From positions 1 to 17,875 of the forward strand of contig NZ_CALAOH010000076.1 in NCBI RefSeq assembly GCF_937926365.1: a stretch of 17,875 nt of DNA, in the 5' to 3' direction. This document shows, piece after piece, positions 17,497-17,875 of this stretch. Made by a program: the position numbers and the translations under genes. The notes under the pieces were generated by a model. That model searched no databases and was not told where the DNA came from. It saw only the letters and a list, made by a program, of their open reading frames with translations. Within the stretch, counting starts at the first letter, position 1, and each line of letters opens with the position of its first letter. Source of the DNA: an uncultured Azohydromonas sp. (GTDB lineage: Bacteria > Pseudomonadota > Gammaproteobacteria > Burkholderiales > Burkholderiaceae_C).

Positions 17497-17595
17497 CCGT
17501 TCGGGCTGAGCCTGTCGAAGCCCTCTGGCCCGGGTAGGCCTGCAGGCCCTTCGACAAGCCTGTCCTGAGCCTGTCGAAGGGCTCAGGGCGAACGG
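17497..17595. repeat. Palindromic intergenic repeat element
   Basis: The outer arms CCGTTCGGGCTGAGCC (17497-17512) and GGCTCAGGGCGAACGG (17580-17595) are inverted with 14 of 16 positions matching. An inner perfect pair CCCTTCGACA (17547-17556) and TGTCGAAGGG (17572-17581) forms a second hairpin. CTGAGCCTGTCGAAG occurs directly twice (17506-17520 and 17565-17579). This resembles the dispersed GTTCG...GAGC.TGTCGAAG family of REP-like palindromes found in many GC-rich proteobacteria. No transposase is present. It sits in the promoter region between the aminotransferase and regulator genes. Confidence 0.75.
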
Positions 17596-17618
17596 ACAAG
17601 AACATCACCATTGCCGCC

Positions 17619-17875
17619 ATGTTCACCCTCGCCAAGGACACCGCCGTTCCGCTGACCGAGCAGATCGTGCGCCACTACGCGCAGCGCATCGACGACGGGG
17701 CGTTGCTGCCCGGGGCGCGGCTGCCCTCGGTGCGGCAGCTCGCGGCGCGGCTGGAGGTCAGCGTGCACACCGTGCTGGTGGCGCTGGACCGGCTGGCCGG
17801 CATGGGCTACGTCGCCTCGCGGCCCGGCGCGGGCTACTTCGTGCTGCGCCCGGCCGGCCGCGCGGCGGCCGAGCC
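17619..17875 (+). CDS. GntR-family, probably MocR-type regulator (3' truncated by window edge)
   Basis: Only the first 85 codons are inside the window and the frame is open at the end. They form a GntR-type winged helix: PLTEQIVRHYAQRIDDGAL, then LPGARLPSVRQLAARLEVS (recognition region), VHTVLVALDRLAGMGYV and the wing SRPGAGYFV. The opening MFTLAKDTAVPLTEQIV and the wing GAGYFV are typical of MocR regulators, in which the DNA-binding domain is fused to an aminotransferase-like effector domain; that part would lie outside the window. It is divergent from the stand-alone aminotransferase and likely regulates it and itself. ATG 17619 is chosen because the domain begins there; the Shine-Dalgarno signal is weak. 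The palindromic repeat ends 23 bases upstream. Confidence 0.85.
   Translation, partial: MFTLAKDTAVPLTEQIVRHYAQRIDDGALLPGARLPSVRQLAARLEVSVHTVLVALDRLAGMGYVASRPGAGYFVLRPAGRAAAE

Overview
The window is strongly GC-rich, and nearly every codon in the real genes ends in G or C. The protein types (a CHASE-like hybrid kinase, a PQQ-type sugar dehydrogenase lipoprotein, a MocR-type regulator and a large RTX exoprotein) and the absence of introns or operon-scale gaps suggest a chromosomal segment of a betaproteobacterium, most likely Burkholderiales. That placement is inference from composition and protein resemblance, not a database result.

Layout, left to right. 1-624 is the 3' end of an ABC exporter that combines permease and ATPase. 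890-3349 encodes a membrane hybrid sensor kinase with two receiver domains, followed 89 bases later by a lone ParA-type ATPase (3439-4206). A sugar dehydrogenase lipoprotein lies convergent on the minus strand (4258-5592). From a shared 198-base upstream region a family-4 glycosyltransferase (5791-7044) runs the other way. From 7045 to 7888 lie what look like relics of RTX genes: a short stretch matching the C-terminal end of the downstream RTX gene (about 7081-7104), then a 183-residue ORF (7210-7761) that is a free-standing copy of one domain of that gene. The 2737-codon RTX gene (7889-16102) takes up nearly half the window. A minus-strand PLP aminotransferase (16124-17341) and a plus-strand GntR/MocR-type regulator (17619 to the window end) are divergent around a 277-base spacer that carries a palindromic repeat.

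The RTX protein is the centre of interest. It consists of six successive units of about 411-425 residues. Each has a block of GGxGxD nonapeptides followed by a domain (DFxPGxGGDxLDLS...) resembling the C-terminal target domain of type I secretion substrates. That domain normally occurs once, at the extreme C-terminus. Units 3-6 are near-copies at DNA level and show a patchwork of exact identities pointing to recombination between units. Two cadherin-like domains, a last RTX block and a different, serralysin-like C-terminal tail follow. No type I exporter genes are visible here.

How the genes work together is mostly unproven. The kinase and ParA gene could be co-transcribed. The regulator probably controls the divergent aminotransferase. 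The glycosyltransferase sits beside the RTX material, but a link to RTX glycosylation is only a guess.
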